The notes under the pieces are model-generated. The model did not search any database. It was not told the origin of the DNA and saw nothing but the letters and a program-made list of their open reading frames with translations. Of a DNA stretch of 64,000 nt, positions 1-9,665 are shown one piece after another. How positions within the stretch are numbered: the stretch's first letter is position 1; every line of letters starts with the position of its first letter. The position numbers and the translations under genes are program-made. The DNA is from an uncultured Eudoraea sp. (GTDB lineage Bacteria > Bacteroidota > Bacteroidia > Flavobacteriales > Flavobacteriaceae): NCBI GenBank assembly GCA_947258405.1, contig CAMYIE010000008.1:1-64000 (forward strand). Direction: 5' to 3'.

Positions 1-777
1 CTTAACCTTACACGAGCCCTTAAAGGCGATAGCAAAATACAGGGGAACTGGGGGGAATTGGTACTGGAACGGGTGCTTGAAAAATCTGGATTAGAAAAAG
101 GTCGGGAGTATAGTGTACAACAGAGCTTTGTAAAAAGAGACGGGAGTAGGGTTTTGCCCGATGTGATCATCAATCTGCCCGATGGTAAAAAGATGGTTAT
201 CGATTCCAAGGTCTCACTTACAGATTATGAAAGATATATCAATGCCGACGAGGAAGAGCGTTCAGGACATTTAAAGGGCCATCTGGTTTCGCTTAAGAAA
301 CATGTGGACCAACTCTCTTCAAAGAAATACGAAGATCTCTACGAAATGGAGAGTCCGGATTTTGTTTTGATGTTTATACCTATAGAACCTGCTTTTGCGA
401 TCGCCCTGAATAACGACAACGATCTTTACAATAAGGCATTCGAACAAAACATCGTTATTGTTACCCCCACTACTCTGCTAGCTACACTCAGGACAATCGA
501 CAGTATGTGGAGCAACGAAAAACAACAAAGGAATGCTATTGAAATTGCCCGACAGGCTGGAGCATTATACGACAAATTTGAAGGGTTTATCGGCGACCTG
601 ACCAAGGTCGGAACCAAAATGGATGCGGCAAAAGGGGAATACGAAGAAGCCATGAAAAAATTATACATGGGTCATGGCAATCTTATCTCACGTGTGGAGA
701 ATTTGAAGAAAATGGGTGCAAAAGCCAAGAAGTCCCTTCCGGAAAAACTGATGAAACGGGCCGATGAAAACCATTGA
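1..777 (+). CDS. rmuC: RmuC-family DNA recombination protein, 5' truncated by window edge
   Basis: The reading frame is open from base 1, so this is the C-terminal 258 residues of a longer protein. A TTG at 58 could be mistaken for a start, but the upstream codons already encode conserved RmuC sequence, including a GNWGE motif at residues 16-20. RmuC proteins carry a PD-(D/E)XK nuclease-like core thought to limit inversions and rearrangements; the core signature is seen in the stretch with LPDGKKMVIDSKVSL near residues 60-75. A membrane anchor and coiled coil normally precede this part and would lie upstream of the window. Past residue 190 the tail is rich in Lys and Glu and looks helical. 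The family assignment is secure; the exact biochemical activity of RmuC is not established. Confidence 0.9.
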   Translation, partial: LNLTRALKGDSKIQGNWGELVLERVLEKSGLEKGREYSVQQSFVKRDGSRVLPDVIINLPDGKKMVIDSKVSLTDYERYINADEEERSGHLKGHLVSLKKHVDQLSSKKYEDLYEMESPDFVLMFIPIEPAFAIALNNDNDLYNKAFEQNIVIVTPTTLLATLRTIDSMWSNEKQQRNAIEIARQAGALYDKFEGFIGDLTKVGTKMDAAKGEYEEAMKKLYMGHGNLISRVENLKKMGAKAKKSLPEKLMKRADENH

Positions 778-809
778 TAAAATTCTAGTAACCGCTTATT
801 GAAAATTTT

Positions 810-1187
810 ATGGGACGACGGTTTAAAAAAATCTTATTGGTATTTCTGGGACTCGTTATACTTTTTTTAGTGGCTGGGTACTCTTTTATTTACTACGTAC
901 CTTATAGTGAAGGTGTTCGCTCTGGTGAACTCATTAAATTCAGTCGGAAGGGAGTACTTATCAAAACATGGGAGGGTGAGATCAGTCAGGGTATTTCAGG
1001 AGCTCAGATCTTTTCCTTTTCAGTGTTGGATAAAGAAAAGGGTGTAATCGATGATCTGGTGCAATATGAAGGGCGTTACATTAAACTTTACTATGTTGAA
1101 AAGTATCGGACCTTTTTCTGGTGGGGAGACTCCAATTACTTTATCACCAAAGTAGAAGAAAATCGATCCCCGCATATTGAGGAATAA
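810..1187 (+). CDS. Small single-pass membrane protein of unknown function
   Basis: A 125-residue protein that begins 33 bases after rmuC and probably shares its transcript. Residues 7-30 form one strongly hydrophobic segment after a basic MGRRFKK start, giving either a membrane anchor or an uncleaved signal, with the rest probably on the outer face. The soluble part has a conserved-looking Gly-Glu-Leu-Ile / KTWEGE / YEGRYIKLYY pattern. I recall proteins of this type next to pentose phosphate genes in flavobacteria, sometimes mislabelled as 6-phosphogluconate dehydrogenase, but it has no dehydrogenase features. It converges with pgl, with only 7 bases between the two stop codons. No function is assigned. 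Confidence 0.75.
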   Translation: MGRRFKKILLVFLGLVILFLVAGYSFIYYVPYSEGVRSGELIKFSRKGVLIKTWEGEISQGISGAQIFSFSVLDKEKGVIDDLVQYEGRYIKLYYVEKYRTFFWWGDSNYFITKVEENRSPHIEE

Positions 1188-1194
1188 GACCTCT

Positions 1195-1917
1195 TTAGCC
1201 TGCCGAATCCAATTGGGAGGCTGCCTCCTTATCGAGAAACCAAATCAAGTTTCCTGATCCAGGAGCTACCAAGGTGGCCGGATAACCAGTATATGCTCCT
1301 TCTTCCCTAATGATCTCCTTGAGTTTCTTTGCCTTAGACTGTCCTGTGACCAGGAATACTACGCAAGCGGCATTATTGATCACTTTACCTGTTAAACTAA
1401 TCCGGTTCTGCCCTGTTTCGGGGTGTTTTGCCACTTCACAATATTTATCCGATTCCCATAATGCTATCTGATGCGGGAATATAGAGGCCGTATGACCGTC
1501 GTCGCCCATGCCAAGAATCAGCAAATCGAAATAAGGTAATTCGTTTTTTGAAGGTAAGTTCTCTTCCAGCAATTCAGCATAGGCTATGGCCTCTTCATCA
1601 GGCCTATTTTCTCCTTTGATCCTATGGATATTTGAATCTGGAATATCTACTTTCGAGAGCAGAAAATCACGGGTCATCTTATAATTACTTTCTTCGGCAG
1701 CAGGAGGAACACAACGTTCATCACCCCAGTAAAAATGTATTTTCTTCCAATCGATTTTCGATCCGTAGCGTTCGGTCAACGATTCGAAAAAGACCCTGGG
1801 TGTGCTTCCCCCAGAAAGTGACACATAAACCTCCTCTTTGCTTTTTGAAAAATGAAAGAAAAAATCGGCAAACCGATCGGCAAGTTCCTGCTTGCTATTA
1901 TAGATTTTAAGTGTCAA
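1195..1917 (-). CDS. pgl: 6-phosphogluconolactonase
   Basis: Hydrolyses 6-phosphogluconolactone to 6-phosphogluconate, the second step of the oxidative pentose phosphate pathway, in the cytosol. The 240 residues match the usual length. The signature SLSGGSTPRVFFESL lies near residues 33-47, and the NagB-fold motifs YWGDERCVPP (about 63-72) and ILGMGDDGHTASIFP (about 134-148) are intact, including the catalytic-site GDDGHTAS. The start lies 12 bases downstream of the zwf stop, so zwf and pgl form one minus-strand transcription unit. There is no sign of damage. Confidence 0.95.
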   Translation of the reverse strand: MTLKIYNSKQELADRFADFFFHFSKSKEEVYVSLSGGSTPRVFFESLTERYGSKIDWKKIHFYWGDERCVPPAAEESNYKMTRDFLLSKVDIPDSNIHRIKGENRPDEEAIAYAELLEENLPSKNELPYFDLLILGMGDDGHTASIFPHQIALWESDKYCEVAKHPETGQNRISLTGKVINNAACVVFLVTGQSKAKKLKEIIREEGAYTGYPATLVAPGSGNLIWFLDKEAASQLDSAG

Positions 1918-1929
1918 AATTTTAAGAAT

Positions 1930-3462
1930 TTAACAAATTACACAGAAGCCGGGATCAGCGGCGAGTTGTTCTCCGGGATTCCTCCATGAATATGCGCCCT
2001 CAAAAAGATCTCCCGAATTAAGAGGGCCCCAAACACCAGCTGAATACCCATACATTCGTACATCCCGACTCTTTTTCCAGTAATCCAGTATAGGATCTAC
2101 AAACTCCCAGGCGGCTTCCACCTCATCTGCCCTGGCATAAAGCGTCGCATCGCCCTGCATTGCGTCGAGCAAAAGCCTTTCATAGGCTGCCATCACATTT
2201 GTTTCCACAAGGCTAGAGTAATAGAAATCGAGGTTGGCACGTTCCACTTTAAATCCCTGCCCGGGTACCTTGACCCCAAATTTCAATAAAACCCCTTCAT
2301 CGGGTTGGATCCTGATAATCAGTTTATTGTCCTTTTCACTCAACCCGGCACTGGTAAAAATATGGTGATGCGTTCCTTTAAAATGGATCACTACTTCGGT
2401 TACCTTTCTAGGCATGCGTTTGGCTGTACGCACAAAAAAAGGTACGTCTTTCCAGCGCCAATTGTCCACATAGAACTTTATAGCTGCATAAGTCTCCGTG
2501 GTAGATTCAGGGTCAACGCCCTCTTCTTCGCGGTACCCCTTAATATGCTCTCCATTGATCTGGGAAGCGACATACTGGGCGCGAATGGTATTCTTAAATA
2601 GGGTTTCTTCATCCTTCATTATCCGCAAGGATTTCAGGGCTTTAACCTTCTCATTGCGAATTTCTTCGGGCTGATCGCTGATGGGCGGTTCCATCACCAC
2701 TAAAGACACAATTTGCATCAAGTGATTTTGAAACATATCGCGAAGCGCACCCGATTTATCGTAATAACCACCTCGCTTTTCTACACCTACCTGTTCGGCA
2801 TTGGTTATCTCTACATGATGTATATAATTCCTGTTCCAGAGGGGTTCGAAAATACTGTTTGCAAAGCGTGTCACCAGCAGGTTTTGAACAGTTTCTTTGC
2901 CCAGGTAATGATCTATCCTGAATATCTGTGATTCCTTAAAATACGATTGAAGCCCTCTGTTGAGTTCTTGTGCTGATTTCAGATCATATCCAAATGGCTT
3001 TTCAACAATTAGCCTTTTCGATCCTTTTGAGTCATCAGACAAGGATTGTTCAGATAGATTTTTTGCAACAATTTCGTAAATATCAGGTGGTGTAGATAGG
3101 TAGAATATATAATTGCCATTAGTCCCCAGATTCTTATCCAGTTCTTCGATGCGGTCTTTCAGAATTCCATAATCACCGGCATAATCACCACCGATATCCT
3201 GGTAATAAAGCAAACCGGAAAATTCCTCAAGGCGCTTTTTTTCTCCTTTCTCTAGTCTATCTTTTAAATACGGGCTTTTAGTAACTACCTTTTCCCTAAA
3301 ATCCTGGTCACTTAGATCACTCCGGCTAGTACCGAGGATTGCAAAATTTTCGGGCAAAAAACCTCCAAGATACAGGTCGTATAAGGCCGGAATCAATTTG
3401 CGAGCCGTTAAATCACCTGAGGCGCCGAATATGATCAGCATTTGGTTTTCTGTTTTAATCAT
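1930..3462 (-). CDS. zwf: Glucose-6-phosphate 1-dehydrogenase
   Basis: Oxidises glucose 6-phosphate to 6-phosphogluconolactone with NAD(P)+, the entry step of the oxidative pentose phosphate pathway. The 510-residue length is normal. The N-terminal Rossmann motif IFGASGDLTARKLIPALYDL (residues 10-29) binds the nucleotide, EKPFGYDL marks the cofactor/substrate pocket, and RIDHYLGKE (about residue 183) contains the catalytic-site His and substrate-binding Lys. The C-terminal domain is complete, ending in a short hydrophobic FCVIC tail. It is followed by pgl on the same strand and is divergent from gnd, which puts all three oxidative-branch enzymes in one locus. Confidence 0.97.
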   Translation of the reverse strand: MIKTENQMLIIFGASGDLTARKLIPALYDLYLGGFLPENFAILGTSRSDLSDQDFREKVVTKSPYLKDRLEKGEKKRLEEFSGLLYYQDIGGDYAGDYGILKDRIEELDKNLGTNGNYIFYLSTPPDIYEIVAKNLSEQSLSDDSKGSKRLIVEKPFGYDLKSAQELNRGLQSYFKESQIFRIDHYLGKETVQNLLVTRFANSIFEPLWNRNYIHHVEITNAEQVGVEKRGGYYDKSGALRDMFQNHLMQIVSLVVMEPPISDQPEEIRNEKVKALKSLRIMKDEETLFKNTIRAQYVASQINGEHIKGYREEEGVDPESTTETYAAIKFYVDNWRWKDVPFFVRTAKRMPRKVTEVVIHFKGTHHHIFTSAGLSEKDNKLIIRIQPDEGVLLKFGVKVPGQGFKVERANLDFYYSSLVETNVMAAYERLLLDAMQGDATLYARADEVEAAWEFVDPILDYWKKSRDVRMYGYSAGVWGPLNSGDLFEGAYSWRNPGEQLAADPGFCVIC

Positions 3463-3541
3463 GTTCCCGGTATTGAATCTACTAATTAGAGTCCGCTTTT
3501 TTGAGGAAGTAAGTGCTAAATCGGGTTACAAAATTTTCACT

Positions 3542-3549
3542 TACATTTG
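3542..3549 (+). promoter_or_regulatory. Candidate -7 element for gnd
   Basis: TACATTTG fits the Bacteroidota -7 consensus TAnnTTTG and lies about 93 bases before the gnd start, inside the 180-base divergent zwf/gnd spacer. I do not see a convincing TTTG element at the usual distance upstream, so this is a weak call. Confidence 0.3.
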
Positions 3550-3642
3550 AATTGATCCCTAAGAACGAATATAGAATTTATTTATGTATTCAAGGTCTCA
3601 ACGGGAGCAGCAAGTATTTCTCAAACGATAAAATTCTTACCT

Positions 3643-5052
3643 ATGAAGGAATCCTATTACGATTTTGGACTGGTTGGCCTGGGGGTCATGGGCCGAAACT
3701 TTATTCTCAATGTGGCCGATAAGGGGTTTAAGGCCTGTGGATATGATCTGGACACAAAGCAGGTAAATGCGCTGGTCAGCGAAGGAGGGGATCCTTCCAA
3801 GGTAAACGCCACAGATGATATCACCAAATTTGTAGCTTCCCTTCAAGCACCGAGAAAAATTATGATGCTGGTGCCGGCAGGTAAAATCGTGGACTCGGTT
3901 ATAGAAAGTCTATTGCCTCATCTCGACAAAAATGATATCCTTATCGATGGAGGTAATTCTTATTTTACCGACACAGATCGAAGGGAATCATATCTCAGTT
4001 CCAGGGACATCTATTTTTTTGGTGCCGGCGTCTCCGGTGGTGCCAAAGGTGCACGGATCGGTCCGAGTATCATGCCGGGAGGGTCGAAATCTGCCTATAA
4101 GGAGGTTAAAGCAATATTCGAAGCTGTAGCGGCTACTTTTGAAGGAGAGCCATGTGTGGCATATCTCGGTCCTAAATCTGCCGGGAATTATGTGAAAATG
4201 GTTCATAACGGGATCGAATATGGCCTTATGCAATTGACCTCGGAGATCTATGATGTACTTAAAAAAGCAGCAGAACTGAACAATGAAGAGTTACACGAAT
4301 TATATGGTGCTTGGAATCGGGGTCGTCTTCAGTCTTTTTTGGTCGAAATTTCTTCTGATATTTTTTCTAAGAAAGAAGACGGCGATTCAAAACCCTTAAT
4401 CGATCTCATTCTGGACAAAGCCAAACAGAAAGGTACCGGAAAGTGGACTTCTCAAAATGCAATGGATCTGGGTATTCCAGTACCAACCATCGATGTATCG
4501 GTAAGCATGCGAGAGATATCGGCCTTAAAGGAGCAGCGCATGGCTGCCGAAAAACTCTATCCAAAAAAGATGCCGGAGCCGGTTGAAAAAGAAAAACTAG
4601 GCCAGATGGCTGAAGGAGCTCTGTATTTTTCATTCATCATGACCTATGCTCAGGGTATGCATCAATTATCTGAAGCTTCTAAGGAATATAGCTATGAGCT
4701 CGATCTTGCTACCATTGCAAAGATTTGGCGTGCAGGTTGTATTATTCGCGCAGGCCTGCTTGAGGATATTGCGATCGCATACCAAAACGATCCGGAACTT
4801 GAAAATCTTTTGATGGCATCCTCTTTTACAGATAAAATAAAATCCACCCTCGATGCAACACGTGAGCTGGTGGCATATGGGGTTACCAATGCGATACCAC
4901 TACCCGGTTTGTCGAATAGCCTGGCTTATTTTGATGCTTATTCATCAGGGCGTTTACCCCTGAACCTGATCCAGGCCCAAAGAGATTACTTTGGTTCCCA
5001 CACTTACGAACGCCTGGATAAAGAAGGTAGCTTCCACACAGAATGGGAGTGA
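3643..5052 (+). CDS. gnd: 6-phosphogluconate dehydrogenase, decarboxylating
   Basis: Converts 6-phosphogluconate and NADP+ to ribulose 5-phosphate, CO2 and NADPH, completing the oxidative branch begun by the divergent zwf-pgl unit. At 469 residues it is the long (dimeric, E. coli-like) type. The N-terminal motif GLVGLGVMGRNFILNVADKG (residues 7-26) is the NADP fold, the catalytic region SAGNYVKMVHNGIEYGLMQ (about residues 179-197) keeps the essential Lys and His, and GTGKWTS and the C-terminal QAQRDYFGSHTYER are conserved. It converges with the DUF5777 gene, stop codons 22 bases apart. Confidence 0.97.
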   Translation: MKESYYDFGLVGLGVMGRNFILNVADKGFKACGYDLDTKQVNALVSEGGDPSKVNATDDITKFVASLQAPRKIMMLVPAGKIVDSVIESLLPHLDKNDILIDGGNSYFTDTDRRESYLSSRDIYFFGAGVSGGAKGARIGPSIMPGGSKSAYKEVKAIFEAVAATFEGEPCVAYLGPKSAGNYVKMVHNGIEYGLMQLTSEIYDVLKKAAELNNEELHELYGAWNRGRLQSFLVEISSDIFSKKEDGDSKPLIDLILDKAKQKGTGKWTSQNAMDLGIPVPTIDVSVSMREISALKEQRMAAEKLYPKKMPEPVEKEKLGQMAEGALYFSFIMTYAQGMHQLSEASKEYSYELDLATIAKIWRAGCIIRAGLLEDIAIAYQNDPELENLLMASSFTDKIKSTLDATRELVAYGVTNAIPLPGLSNSLAYFDAYSSGRLPLNLIQAQRDYFGSHTYERLDKEGSFHTEWE

Positions 5053-5074
5053 AAACAGGTGATTAAAGAGAAAC

Positions 5075-5932
5075 CTAAAAATTAAATACCCTGCTAATGT
5101 TGAATCCGAAGTAGATATCGCCTTCGCTCCAATCGCCTTCGGCATTACCCAGGAATCCACTTTCGAAGGTGGGCTGGGCATTGGTAAAGTGCAATTGAAA
5201 TACATGCCCGCCGGTTTCTATATCCACCCCTATCGAGAGAGGGTTAACAAATGGCGATCCATCCGCTCGGTTCAGGTGCCAGCCATAATCCACATTGATA
5301 CTCCAACGCTTGCCCACCTTGTACCGGCCGCCAATTCCAAGGGCATACTGATTATTATCCTGGGGCTCGTATTCCACATAACCCTCATAGAAATATGTGG
5401 GCATGAGTTCCACAGAAAGCCTGTCGGTCACTTTTCGGGAAATCAGCAATTGCTGGGTAAATGAAATGCGGTCACTAAAGTCTACCGGGCGCAAGATCAA
5501 TGCTTCTTCCAGCAGGGTATTCACAGCAATCTGACTGTAGCCGACAATAGTAACTGGAAATCCCTGTTGCTGCTGTCCCAATCGATATTTACCATTCAGC
5601 TCATAGGTCTTATTGAATGAGTGCCTGGAAATACTCAGGTTAAACCCATCGGTAAACCCATATATAAGCTGCAACCTGGTATTGGCAAAATCAAGCCCGA
5701 AAAAATCATCTATTCCATTTTTAATACTGCCAAAGCGATGGGAGATCACAAAGTAGAATTCGCGCTTGTTTACCAGTTTTGTGGATTCAAAATTGACAAT
5801 TTTAAGGGCCTTAAACGCGGCATTGGCCAATTTTGTACTGTCTTCTTTATCGATCTCATCGAGCAGATCGTCCTGCGCGTAGGATAGGGAGGTAAATAAA
5901 AGGCATATCAATAGCCTGATTAGATATTTCAT
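5075..5932 (-). CDS. DUF5777-type outer membrane beta-barrel protein
   Basis: A 285-residue exported protein: residues 1-19 are a signal peptide ending in SLSYAQ, a very common cleavage pattern in flavobacteria. The mature part has a helical acidic stretch and then alternating amphipathic strands (for example FYFVISHRFG, LQLIYGFTDGFNLSIS, YKVGKRWSINVDYGWHL), and ends in FGFNISRVFNF with a terminal Phe, as expected for an outer membrane barrel. It resembles the DUF5777 family, which in Bacteroidota is found near YceI proteins and c-type cytochromes; here a YceI gene starts divergently 200 bases away. Its ligand or function is unknown. Confidence 0.8.
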   Translation of the reverse strand: MKYLIRLLICLLFTSLSYAQDDLLDEIDKEDSTKLANAAFKALKIVNFESTKLVNKREFYFVISHRFGSIKNGIDDFFGLDFANTRLQLIYGFTDGFNLSISRHSFNKTYELNGKYRLGQQQQGFPVTIVGYSQIAVNTLLEEALILRPVDFSDRISFTQQLLISRKVTDRLSVELMPTYFYEGYVEYEPQDNNQYALGIGGRYKVGKRWSINVDYGWHLNRADGSPFVNPLSIGVDIETGGHVFQLHFTNAQPTFESGFLGNAEGDWSEGDIYFGFNISRVFNF

Positions 5933-6134
5933 AACAGAAGGGCTTTGGTAAAATGGAACATAAGCAGTTGTTATAATAAACTTACAAATAAAAAAATTTA
6001 CATCCTCATACTCAATTTATCTAAAAATGCAGGTTGTAGAGGCCTATCAATTCTAATGCCGCTGGAAAAGATTTTAGCATATTTTGCGTTTGGAATAATA
6101 ATTGAACTCATTGAATGTGTCATCATCAGGAAAT

Positions 6135-6683
6135 ATGAAGAGCATGTTAACAGTTTTCATGGCCTTGTGCCTGTGGGTTAGTTCTTCACACGCACAAAAC
6201 CGATATAAGACCACCAGGGGTGAGGTGAGTATTAATGCCTCTACCCCATTGGAAGACATCAACGCATTGAACAATACCTCAAACGCCATACTGGACCCAG
6301 CTACCGGTAATTTTGCAGTAGTAATGCTGATTAAAGAATTTGAATTCGACCGTAAGCTGATGCAGGAACATTTTAATGAGAACTACATGGAGTCAGACAA
6401 ATATCCTAAGGCTACTTTCAGCGGTGTCTTAAAGGGTTTTGAAATGGGTTCCGCCGGGCAGGTCTCAAAAAAATACGAATTGGAGGGAAAACTCAACATA
6501 CATGGTGTCACAAGGTCATTAAGCGCTATCGTGAGTATATCTGCAAAAGGAAAATTGCTGAAACTCAAATCTAACTTTACAATAAAACCTGAAGATCACA
6601 GAATAGAAGTACCTCAACTCGTTTTTCAAAAAATTGCGCGCGAGGTACAGGTGTTTGTAGATCTCGAACTCCACAGAAAATAA
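6135..6683 (+). CDS. YceI-family lipid-binding periplasmic protein
   Basis: I place the start at ATG 6135 (182 residues) and not at the in-frame ATG 6102, because 6135 opens a proper signal peptide (MKSMLTVFMALCLWVSSSHA, then Q) and has an AGGA four bases before the codon. YceI proteins are lipocalin-like barrels that bind polyisoprenoid or other amphiphilic lipids in the periplasm. Diagnostic stretches are MQEHFNENYMESDKYPKATF and the ELEGKLNIHGVTRSLS segment typical of the family. It is divergent from the DUF5777 barrel gene, and the two may act together on a lipid or quinone-like ligand; that link is inference. Confidence 0.88.
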   Translation: MKSMLTVFMALCLWVSSSHAQNRYKTTRGEVSINASTPLEDINALNNTSNAILDPATGNFAVVMLIKEFEFDRKLMQEHFNENYMESDKYPKATFSGVLKGFEMGSAGQVSKKYELEGKLNIHGVTRSLSAIVSISAKGKLLKLKSNFTIKPEDHRIEVPQLVFQKIAREVQVFVDLELHRK

Positions 6684-6726
6684 GCCGAGCTACTCTCAGT
6701 TTTTAAATCCGGTTACGAACCTTAGA

Positions 6727-9579
6727 TTATTTGCTCAGGTACATCTTACGCCTAGTATAGAGATTGTAGAACTGATCGTCCTTAAGACTATCGATAAAGA
6801 GTATGCTTTCTCCGGTACTTTTCATTTCCGGACCCAAATTCTTATTAACATTCGGGAATTTGTTAAATGAAAATACCGGTTGCTTGATAGCATATCCCTC
6901 CAGTCTGGGCTCGTACTTAAAGTCTTTCACCTTCTTCTCCCCCAGCATGATCTTTGTAGCATAGTTCACATAGGGTTCGCCATATGCCTTGGCAATAAAG
7001 GGAACCGTCCTGGAAGCTCTTGGGTTTGCTTCAATTATATATACCATATCGCCCTTAATGGCAAACTGTATATTGATGAGTCCAACTGTATTAAGGGCCA
7101 TTGCAATGGTTTTAGTGTGATCCTTTATTTGCTGCATAACGAATTCTCCCAGATTAAATGGTGGCAAAGTAGCATTTGAATCGCCACTGTGTATACCACA
7201 GGGTTCTATATGCTCCATAATCCCGATGATGTAGATGTCATTCCCATCACAAATGGCATCTGCTTCCGCCTCTATTGCTCCATCCAGATAATGATCGAGC
7301 AGCAATTTGTTATTGGGGATCTTACGAAGGAGATCAACCACATGCTCTTCTAATTCGGTTTCGTTTATAACGATCTTCATACCCTGTCCGCCTAAAACGT
7401 ACGACGGTCGCACCAATAGTGGGAACTTAAGGTCTTTGGCAAGTTCCAGAGCCTCATCGGCACTTTCGGCAACACCAAAGGGAGGGTAGGGAATTTTGTT
7501 CTTTTTGAGCAATCTTGAAAAACTACCCCTATCTTCCGCCAGATCCAACGAGCTAAAACTGGTGCCCATAATTTTGATCCCGTATTTATCGAGTTTCTCC
7601 GCCAGTTTTAAAGCCGTTTGTCCTCCGAGTTGTACAATTACACCCTCAGGTTTTTCGTGCAGGATGATGTCGTAGATATGCTCCCAAAAAACCGGCTCGA
7701 AATAAAGCTTGTCTGCGGTGTCAAAATCGGTGGAAACTGTTTCGGGATTACAATTGATCATAATGGTCTCATAACCACACTCTGCCGCGGCCAGTACTCC
7801 ATGGACACAACAATAATCAAATTCGATACCCTGTCCGATCCTGTTAGGTCCTGAACCCAGGACCACTATTTTCTTCCTGTCGGTTACTATACTGTCATTT
7901 GCGACATAGCGTTCGCCTTCTGAAGTCTCTATCTCTTCTTCGAAAGTAGAGTAGTAATAAGGTGTCATCGCTTTAAATTCAGCGGCACAGGTATCCACTA
8001 ATTTATATACACGGTTAATATTCAGCGCCATCCTCTTGTTATGAACCTCAGATTCATAACAGTCGAGCATATGGGCGATCTGCCGGTCGGCAAATCCTTT
8101 TTGTTTTCCTTCCAGTAAGAGATCTTTGGGAAGGTTTTCTATGGTGTATTTCGATATTTCTTTTTCAAGAAAATGTAGTTCTTCATATTGCTTAAGGAAC
8201 CACATGTCGATCTTGGTAATATCATGGATCCTACTCAAAGGAATCCCAAGTTGAATAGCGTCGTAGATAACAAAAACGCGATCCCAGCTTGGCACGGTGA
8301 GCTTACTGATGATCTGGTCGTAGTTCTTGTATCCCTTACCATCTGCCCCAAGACCATTGCGTTTGATCTCAAGCGATTGTGTAGCCTTGTGGAGGGCTTC
8401 CTGGAAAGAGCGGCCTATACCCATTACCTCGCCAACCGACTTCATCTGCAGGCCAAGGGTACGGTCGGATCCTTCAAATTTATCAAAATTCCATCTTGGA
8501 ATTTTCACGATCACATAATCCAGTGTAGGTTCAAAGAGTGCTGAAGTTGATTTCGTGATCTGGTTATCCAGTTCATCGAGGCTATAACCAATGGCCAGTT
8601 TAGTCGCTACTTTTGCGATGGGGTAACCTGTAGCTTTGGAAGCCAGCGCAGAAGATCTCGATACCCTTGGATTGATCTCAATGGCGATAATATCTTCTTT
8701 TTCATCAGGGCTTACAGCAAACTGCACATTACAACCCCCTGCAAAATCACCAATATTACGCATCATCTTGATAGCCATATCTCGCATACGCTGAAAAGTG
8801 GTATCGGAAAGAGTCATGGCAGGTGCCACAGTGATGGAGTCGCCGGTATGGATTCCCATGGGGTCCATATTTTCTATGGTACAAATGATCACCACGTTAT
8901 CGTTCTTATCTCTGAGCAGCTCCAACTCGTATTCCTTCCATCCTATTAGTGCTTTATCGATCATCACTTCATGGATTGGGGAAATCTCAAGTCCGCGACT
9001 AAGTAGTGTATCGAAATCAGCAGGGTCGTGTACGATGGAGGCACCAGCGCCGCCCAAGGTATAAGAGGCCCTGATCACGAGTGGAAATCCAAATTCCTGG
9101 GCGATCTCCTTTCCCGTTAAATACGAGGTGGCAGAAGCCTGAGGTGGCATCCCTATATCGATCTTTAACATAAGCTCCCTGAACTTTTCACGGTCTTCAG
9201 TGATATTGATCGCCTCTATATCCACACCGATTATTTGTACATTAAAGTCTTCCCAAATGCCCTTTTCGTCTGCCTGAATACATAAATTAAGAGCCGTCTG
9301 ACCGCCCATTGTAGGTAACACAGCATCAATTTCAGGGTGGCGTTTTAAAATATCAATTATCGACTTGGTGTTTAAAGGAAGCAGGTAGATATGATCTGCC
9401 ATAGCAGGATCGGTCATGATGGTAGCCGGGTTGCTATTGATCAGAATCGTTTTTATACCATCTTCTCTTAACGACCTTAACGACTGGGATCCTGAATAGT
9501 CGAATTCACAAGCCTGTCCTATAATGATGGGCCCTGAACCAATAATCAGGACGGTATTCAAATCTTTTCTTCTGGGCAT
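6727..9579 (-). CDS. carB: Carbamoyl-phosphate synthase large chain, short form without allosteric domain
   Basis: Makes carbamoyl phosphate from bicarbonate, ammonia (tunnelled from CarA) and two ATP, for pyrimidine and arginine synthesis. The two ATP-grasp halves are complete: IGSGPIIIGQACEFDYSGSQ near the N terminus and the second-half copy GSGPNRIGQGIEFDYCC near residue 575, each followed by its ATP-grasp core (for example IEINPRVSRSS and IEANPRASRT). The protein is 950 residues, whereas E. coli CarB is 1073; it ends at the point where the MGS-like allosteric domain (binding ornithine and UMP) would begin, and the 43 bases downstream cannot encode it. I recall this short form as usual in flavobacteria. 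carA is not adjacent; the upstream gene is rpmH, with a terminator between. Confidence 0.96.
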   Translation of the reverse strand: MPRRKDLNTVLIIGSGPIIIGQACEFDYSGSQSLRSLREDGIKTILINSNPATIMTDPAMADHIYLLPLNTKSIIDILKRHPEIDAVLPTMGGQTALNLCIQADEKGIWEDFNVQIIGVDIEAINITEDREKFRELMLKIDIGMPPQASATSYLTGKEIAQEFGFPLVIRASYTLGGAGASIVHDPADFDTLLSRGLEISPIHEVMIDKALIGWKEYELELLRDKNDNVVIICTIENMDPMGIHTGDSITVAPAMTLSDTTFQRMRDMAIKMMRNIGDFAGGCNVQFAVSPDEKEDIIAIEINPRVSRSSALASKATGYPIAKVATKLAIGYSLDELDNQITKSTSALFEPTLDYVIVKIPRWNFDKFEGSDRTLGLQMKSVGEVMGIGRSFQEALHKATQSLEIKRNGLGADGKGYKNYDQIISKLTVPSWDRVFVIYDAIQLGIPLSRIHDITKIDMWFLKQYEELHFLEKEISKYTIENLPKDLLLEGKQKGFADRQIAHMLDCYESEVHNKRMALNINRVYKLVDTCAAEFKAMTPYYYSTFEEEIETSEGERYVANDSIVTDRKKIVVLGSGPNRIGQGIEFDYCCVHGVLAAAECGYETIMINCNPETVSTDFDTADKLYFEPVFWEHIYDIILHEKPEGVIVQLGGQTALKLAEKLDKYGIKIMGTSFSSLDLAEDRGSFSRLLKKNKIPYPPFGVAESADEALELAKDLKFPLLVRPSYVLGGQGMKIVINETELEEHVVDLLRKIPNNKLLLDHYLDGAIEAEADAICDGNDIYIIGIMEHIEPCGIHSGDSNATLPPFNLGEFVMQQIKDHTKTIAMALNTVGLINIQFAIKGDMVYIIEANPRASRTVPFIAKAYGEPYVNYATKIMLGEKKVKDFKYEPRLEGYAIKQPVFSFNKFPNVNKNLGPEMKSTGESILFIDSLKDDQFYNLYTRRKMYLSK

Positions 9580-9613
9580 TTTAAATATTGATTATTGAGG
9601 TATAGACAAAAAA

Positions 9614-9642
9614 AAGGTGTTACCTGATGAAAGTAACACCTT
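9614..9642 (-). terminator. Intrinsic terminator of rpmH
   Basis: Read on the minus strand, AAGGTGTTAC pairs perfectly with GTAACACCTT across a 9-base loop and is followed by a run of T. It lies 23 bases after the rpmH stop and 34 bases before the carB start, so it separates the ribosomal protein gene from carB. Confidence 0.85.
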
Positions 9643-9665
9643 ATTTATTATAGTTTTGACTATCA

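Noticed and set aside
58-60. TTG at 58 as the start of the first gene
   Set aside because: The 19 upstream codons continue the conserved RmuC sequence, so the gene is cut by the window edge.
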